Below are positions 58,517-64,000 of a DNA stretch of 64,000 nt, piece after piece. A program made the position numbers and the translations under genes. The number at the start of each line of letters is the position of its first letter. The first letter of the stretch is position 1. The notes under the pieces are model-generated. The model had not been told where the DNA came from, made no database searches, and worked only from the letters and a program-made list of their open reading frames with translations. Source of the DNA: C-114 sp963719285 (GTDB taxonomy: Bacteria; Chloroflexota; Limnocylindria; Limnocylindrales; CSP1-4); NCBI GenBank assembly GCA_963719285.1, contig CAVRBO010000001.1, forward strand, positions 992,001 through 1,056,000, in the 5' to 3' direction.

Positions 58517-59812
58517 TCACCCCGCTCGTCCTACCACGGCCACGGCCTGGGCGGAGATCCCCCGTCCGGCGCCCTCCATGCCGCTCAGGTTCCCGGTCGA
58601 GGCTTTCACGTCGACCGATCCGGGGGCGAGCCCAAGGAGCGCGGCGATCGCGTCGCGCATCGCGTCGAGGTGGCCCGCCAGCCGCGGCCGGGCGGCGACG
58701 ATCGTCAGGTCGACCGATGCGGGGGCGAGACCCGCGGCCAGGAGCCGGGCCACGACCTCGGCCAGGAGGGTCGTGCTGGCGACGCCGCGCGGCGTCGAGG
58801 CGTCCGATGGGAAGAGGCGCCCGAGGTCGCCGAGCCCGGCCGCGCCGAGCAGGGCGTCGGCGATCGCGTGGAGCGCCACGTCACCGTCGGAGTGACCGTG
58901 CAGGCGCGGGCCGCCGGGGATGGTGACGCCGCCCAGGGCCAGCGGCTCGCCCGGTCCGAACGGATGGCTGTCTTCGCCGATCCCGACGCGGAACTGCCCG
59001 GCCGGCCTCGCGGATCCCGAGGCGACGGCATCGGGCGAGGTACCGAGCGCGGCGGCCGCCCGGTCGAGGTCGGCGGGCACGGTCACCTTGAGATTGGCCG
59101 GTTCACCGGGAATCGCATGCACGGCGATTCTAGCGGCCTCGAGGAGGGCCGCCTCATCGGTGAACTCGCGCGGCGCGGCCGGCGGGAACGCGGCCCAGGC
59201 CGTGCGCAGGAGCCCGGCCCGGATCCCCTGGGGCGTCTGGGCGATGGCCAGCGCCGACCGGTCGATCGTCTCGACCACCAGGCCGTCCACGATCCGCTTG
59301 ACCGTCTCGGCGACCCGCACGACCGGGATCGCGGCCCCGTACTCCGCGGTCGCGGCCGCCACGGCCCCGACGAGAGCACCGCTCACGGCGGGACGCGCCC
59401 CATCATGGACGAGGACGATCCGGTCGTCCGGAGCGTCCAGGGCCTCGAAGGCCGCGGCCACCAATTCCTGGCGTCGGTCCCCGCCGGCCACGACCGCCGC
59501 CACTCCGGCCGGCAACCACGGGGCCGCTGCGGTCTCGGCCACGCGGTCCGGGGCGACCGCGACGACGAGCCGCGCGACGCCCGGCGCGGCGGCGATCGCG
59601 TCGATCGTCCAGGCGAGGAGCGGCCGATCGCCGATCCGCGCCGCGAGCTTGTCCTGGCCGTTCATCCGCAGGCTCGACCCGGCCGCGACCACGATCGCAT
59701 CGAACGGGACCGCGTGAGCGTGCGCGGCCGCGGCGCCATTGGTCCGGGCCGACGCCCCGGGCGTGGGGCCGGCGTCAGGCGGCGGCACCGCGTCACCGCG
59801 CGGGCCGGGCAT
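58517..59812 (-). CDS. ispDF: bifunctional IspD/IspF enzyme of the MEP pathway
   Basis: Fusion of two non-consecutive MEP-pathway enzymes. Residues about 35-255 are IspD, MEP cytidylyltransferase (VVAAGSSLRMNGQDKL, VLVHDGARPAVS, AQTPQGIRAGLL, FTDEAALLEAA); residues about 272-431 are IspF, MEcPP synthase (RVGIGEDSHPF with metal D-x-H, LHGHSDGDVALHAIADALLGAAGLGDLGRLFP, KASTGNLSGMEGAGRGISAQAVAVV). The 34-residue N-terminus is flexible. IspE, the enzyme that works between them, begins at the other end of this window. Confidence 0.96.
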   Translation of the reverse strand: MPGPRGDAVPPPDAGPTPGASARTNGAAAAHAHAVPFDAIVVAAGSSLRMNGQDKLAARIGDRPLLAWTIDAIAAAPGVARLVVAVAPDRVAETAAAPWLPAGVAAVVAGGDRRQELVAAAFEALDAPDDRIVLVHDGARPAVSGALVGAVAAATAEYGAAIPVVRVAETVKRIVDGLVVETIDRSALAIAQTPQGIRAGLLRTAWAAFPPAAPREFTDEAALLEAARIAVHAIPGEPANLKVTVPADLDRAAAALGTSPDAVASGSARPAGQFRVGIGEDSHPFGPGEPLALGGVTIPGGPRLHGHSDGDVALHAIADALLGAAGLGDLGRLFPSDASTPRGVASTTLLAEVVARLLAAGLAPASVDLTIVAARPRLAGHLDAMRDAIAALLGLAPGSVDVKASTGNLSGMEGAGRGISAQAVAVVGRAG

Positions 59813-59820
59813 CGTCGCGA

Positions 59821-60882
59821 TCAGTCGACCCGGGGCTGGGCGAAGATCATCCGCCCGGCCACGGTCTGGAGGACCCGGGTCACGGCGACGTCGAGCTCCC
59901 GGTCGATGTGCCGGGCGCCGCCCTCGACGACGATCATCGTGCCGTCATCCAGGAACCCGACTCCCTGGCCCGCCTCCTTGCCCTCCTGGATGATCCGGAC
60001 CCGCAGGTCCTCACCCGGCAGCAGGGCCGGCTTCACGGCGTTGGCCAGCGAGTTGATGTTGAGCACCCGGATCCCCTGCAGCTCGGCGACGCGGTTCAGG
60101 TTGAAGTCGTTCGTCAGGACGGCCCGGCTGCGGGTCTTGGCGAGGGCGACGAGCTTGGCGTCGACCTCGTCGATGTCAGGGAAACGCTCCTCGGAGATCT
60201 CGACCGGCGTCCGGGCGTCCTTCTGCATCCGCGACAGGATCTCCAGGCCGCGCCGGCCACGGTTGCGACGCAGCGTGTCGGAGCTGTCGGCGATGTGCTG
60301 GAGTTCGTCGAGCACGAACCGGGGGACCACGAGCGTTCCATAGATGAAGCCCGACTCGACGATCTCGGCGATCCGCCCGTCGATGATCGCGCTCGTGTCG
60401 ACGACGATGTGTGGCTCGCCCTCGCGTGCGCTCGGGTCGGCTTCCGCGGCCGGCCGCCGGAAGAGCCCGATCGTCTCGGCCGCGACCATCAGGTCGGCCC
60501 GCTTGGCGACGGTCAGTCCGACCATGCCCAGGCCGAAGAACAGGGACACGCCGAGAGGCAGCCACTCGCCGAGGGGCCCGCCGATGTTCGAGAGCGGCAG
60601 GCCAAGGAGCAGGCCCATGAGAAGGCCGATGAGGAGACCGAGGACGGCCGTGACGAACTCCGCGGTCGAGAGCTGCTGGCCCTGGCGGAGGACCCACCCT
60701 GCCGGCACGACCGTGAGGTAGGGCAGCACGCCGAAGCCCGCCACGAGCCAGGCGATGGTCCACGCGGCGAGCACGGCGCCCTGGTACTGCATGCCCGTGA
60801 ACAGGCCGCCCTCGAAGGATGCGAGGGTGAGCCCGACGACGACGCCCAGGGCGGCACCGAGGAGGCGGATGCTGCGGATCAA
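59821..60882 (-). CDS. PIN/TRAM-domain membrane protein (YacL-like)
   Basis: Membrane-anchored PIN/TRAM protein, 353 residues with the start used here. Four or so hydrophobic helices lead (LIRSIRLLGAALGVVVGLTLAS, AAWTIAWLVAGFGVLPYLTVV, LLIGLLMGLLLGLPL, LGVSLFFGLGMVGLTV), then a PIN nuclease-like domain (HIVVDTSAIIDGRIAEI, VVPRFVLDELQHIADS, VDAKLVALAKTRSRAVLTNDFNLNRVA) and a TRAM domain (EGKEAGQGVGFLDDGTMIVVEGGARHI). Acidic PIN residues are conserved. Start TTG at 60882 is chosen since a TGCTAGGCT box at 60966-60974 would start transcription inside the longer GTG/ATG readings (60981, 60975). Confidence 0.88.
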   Translation of the reverse strand: MIRSIRLLGAALGVVVGLTLASFEGGLFTGMQYQGAVLAAWTIAWLVAGFGVLPYLTVVPAGWVLRQGQQLSTAEFVTAVLGLLIGLLMGLLLGLPLSNIGGPLGEWLPLGVSLFFGLGMVGLTVAKRADLMVAAETIGLFRRPAAEADPSAREGEPHIVVDTSAIIDGRIAEIVESGFIYGTLVVPRFVLDELQHIADSSDTLRRNRGRRGLEILSRMQKDARTPVEISEERFPDIDEVDAKLVALAKTRSRAVLTNDFNLNRVAELQGIRVLNINSLANAVKPALLPGEDLRVRIIQEGKEAGQGVGFLDDGTMIVVEGGARHIDRELDVAVTRVLQTVAGRMIFAQPRVD

Positions 60883-60965
60883 GAAGGATGATTCCTGTCG
60901 TGCATGCCCGTCGCGGATACCCGCGCCGGCGGCCCCATGGGGCGATGTGCCGAGGCCGAAGGGAG

Positions 60966-60974
60966 AGCCTAGCA
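60966..60974 (-). promoter_or_regulatory. extended -10 box before the PIN/TRAM gene
   Basis: TGC-TAGGCT on the minus strand resembles the TGCTACACT boxes before cdaA and rpsL. Expected transcription start is near 60959. No good -35 is visible. It decides against the longer start codons of the PIN/TRAM gene if real. Confidence 0.35.
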
Positions 60975-61014
60975 TCGCCACCCGCGCTCCGCCACGTGCC
61001 GGACGGACCGGAGA

Positions 61015-62445
61015 TCAGCGCAGGACGGGTTCGGGAACCTCGCGCAGCGCCGCCTCGACCGCGTCGCGGAGCGTCGCGACGGGCACGATCTCGAGCCCGG
61101 GCACGACCGCCGGATGCTCGCCCCGGCCACCCGCCGGCACGATCGCCCGTCCGAACCCCAGGCGCGCGGCCTCGCGCATCCGGCGTTCGAGGCCGCTGAC
61201 GGCGCGCAGCTCGCCCAGCAACCCGACCTCGCCGATGGCCACGGTGCCGACCGGGACGGGCCGGTCGCGCATCGATGACGCGAGGGCCAGGGCGAGGGGC
61301 AGGTCCATCCCCGGCTCATCGCAGGTGAGGCCGCCGGCCAGGTTCACGTAGACATCGTGGCTGCCCAGGCCGATGCCCGCCCGGCGTCCCAGCACCGCCA
61401 GCAGCAGGGCCAGGCGGTTGGGATCCAGGCCGCTGGCCGTCCGCCGAGGCATCGCGCTGCTCGACGGGGCGACGAGCGCCTGCACCTCGACGAGGATGGG
61501 CCGGCTGCCCTCCAGCGTCGGGGCGACCACGCTGCCGGGCGCCGGGGTCTCGTGCTCCACCAGGAACGCGCGCGCCGGATCGACGAGCTCGGCCAGGCCG
61601 CCCTCGCCCATCTCGAACACGCCGACCTCCTCGGTCGACCCGAACCGGTTCTTCGAGGCGCGCAGGAGGCGCAGCGTCGCGTAGCGCTCGCCCTCCAGGG
61701 TCAGGACCGCGTCCACGAGGTGCTCGAGCGTCTTGGGGCCGGCCAGTGTCCCGTCCTTCGTCACGTGCCCGACGAGGACGACCGCGATCCCCTCGTCCTT
61801 GGCGACCGACATGAGCCGGTTGGCGGATTCACGGACCTGGCCGACGCTGCCGGGCGGGCCGTCGAGCTCCTCGACGGTCATCGTCTGGATCGAATCCACG
61901 ATCGTGAGGGCCGGCCGCTCGGCCCGCATGAGCTCGGCGATCCGGCCCACCTCGCTCTCGGCGACGACCCGGACCGCACGCCCCGACGCCCCGTCGAGGA
62001 GCCCCAGTCGCGATGCGCGGAGACGGACCTGGGCCGCCGACTCCTCCCCGGTCGCGTAGAGGACCCAGCCGGCCGGAGCGGTCCCGCGGGCGACGCCGGC
62101 CGCGGCCTGGAGGAGGAGCGTGGACTTGCCGATCCCGGGCTCGCCCCCGACCAGGACGAGCGAGCCCGGGACGAGCCCGCCGCCCAGTACCCGGTCGAGC
62201 TCTCCGATGCCGATCGGCAGGCGCGGGACGTCGGCGGTCCCGATCTCGTTCAGTGCCGTCACCGGCGCAGTACCGGGTCGGGCCAGGGCCGACGCCCGAG
62301 CGGCCGACCGGCCGGCCGCCGCCGGCATCCGGACGAGCGTCTCGACGAGGCTGTTCCAGCCGCCGCAGGAGCGGCACTGCCCCTCCCAGCGCAGGAAGGA
62401 CTCGCCGCAGGACTGGCAGACGTAGCGACTCTGGGCCTTGGCCAT
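61015..62445 (-). CDS. radA: DNA repair protein RadA (Sms)
   Basis: RadA processes recombination intermediates and acts as a hexameric branch-migration helicase. The 476-residue protein has the C4 zinc finger (C10, C13, C24, C27), a RecA-like ATPase with Walker A GGEPGIGKST, the RadA motif ASKNRFGSTEE, and a Lon-protease-like C-terminal domain (LGSHDVYVNLAGGLTCDEPGMDLPLALALASS). Complete. Follows clpC by 22 bases, a frequent bacterial neighbourhood. Confidence 0.97.
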   Translation of the reverse strand: MAKAQSRYVCQSCGESFLRWEGQCRSCGGWNSLVETLVRMPAAAGRSAARASALARPGTAPVTALNEIGTADVPRLPIGIGELDRVLGGGLVPGSLVLVGGEPGIGKSTLLLQAAAGVARGTAPAGWVLYATGEESAAQVRLRASRLGLLDGASGRAVRVVAESEVGRIAELMRAERPALTIVDSIQTMTVEELDGPPGSVGQVRESANRLMSVAKDEGIAVVLVGHVTKDGTLAGPKTLEHLVDAVLTLEGERYATLRLLRASKNRFGSTEEVGVFEMGEGGLAELVDPARAFLVEHETPAPGSVVAPTLEGSRPILVEVQALVAPSSSAMPRRTASGLDPNRLALLLAVLGRRAGIGLGSHDVYVNLAGGLTCDEPGMDLPLALALASSMRDRPVPVGTVAIGEVGLLGELRAVSGLERRMREAARLGFGRAIVPAGGRGEHPAVVPGLEIVPVATLRDAVEAALREVPEPVLR

Positions 62446-62467
62446 GCGTGCCGCCCGCCGGCCGGGG

Positions 62468-64000
<1,533 letters not shown>

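Overview
The window looks like a chromosomal backbone segment of a very GC-rich bacterium (about 70% GC by eye). Every gene I can support lies on the minus strand, so transcription runs from high to low coordinates. The gene content (str, S10, spc and alpha ribosomal operons in one run; c-di-AMP/glmM/glmS cluster; t6A genes; an orphan GlmL/MutL-like ATPase; a PIN/TRAM membrane protein) fits Chloroflexota, perhaps a Limnocylindria-like lineage. That placement is inference from gene families and GC content.

Layout in the direction of transcription. (1) 64000-54776: clpC (5' end outside the window), radA, a PIN/TRAM protein, an ispD-ispF fusion, cysS and rlmB. (2) 54775-53964: no gene; an extremely G-rich, partly A-free repeat block, then a good promoter. 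(3) 53963-52074: tRNA-Thr(TGT), tRNA-Tyr(GTA), tRNA-Thr(GGT), tuf copy 2, rpmG, tRNA-Trp(CCA). (4) 52034-40096: secE, nusG, rplK, rplA, an L10-type leader, rplJ, rplL, a strong hairpin and internal promoter, rpoB, rpoC. (5) 40043-35282: promoter, rpsL, rpsG, fusA, tuf copy 1, rpsJ. (6) 35145-19775: S10, spc and alpha operon genes rplC to rplQ, including secY, adk, map, infA and rpoA. (7) 19737-17065: truA, rplM, rpsI, two hairpins, argF. (8) 17068-7008: a TPR protein, cdaA, cdaR, glmM, glmS, acpS, nnrD, alr and a macro-domain protein. (9) 7011-1: a small conserved protein, an orphan MutL-like ASKHA protein, a novel 339-residue protein, tsaE, tsaB, rimI, tsaD, ksgA and the start of ispE.

Most of the window makes the translation and transcription machinery: ribosomal proteins, RNA polymerase, EF-Tu/EF-G, tRNAs, t6A modification, rRNA and tRNA modification, and protein export. 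The low-coordinate third joins cell-wall precursor supply (GlmS, GlmM, Alr), c-di-AMP signalling (CdaA, CdaR), cofactor repair and activation (NnrD, AcpS) and isoprenoid synthesis (IspE, IspDF).

The most interesting points are: single-base frame changes in rplF, near the 3' end of rpoA, and probably in rlmB, all of the extra-base type; an alr gene with no ATG, GTG or TTG start available, whose CTG overlaps the upstream stop codon; an unexplained three-gene cassette around the orphan MutL-like protein; a repeated element of about 60 bp in two ribosomal-operon spacers; likely leaderless promoters; near-identical tuf copies; and long disordered tails on L15, S17, RpoC and RlmB.
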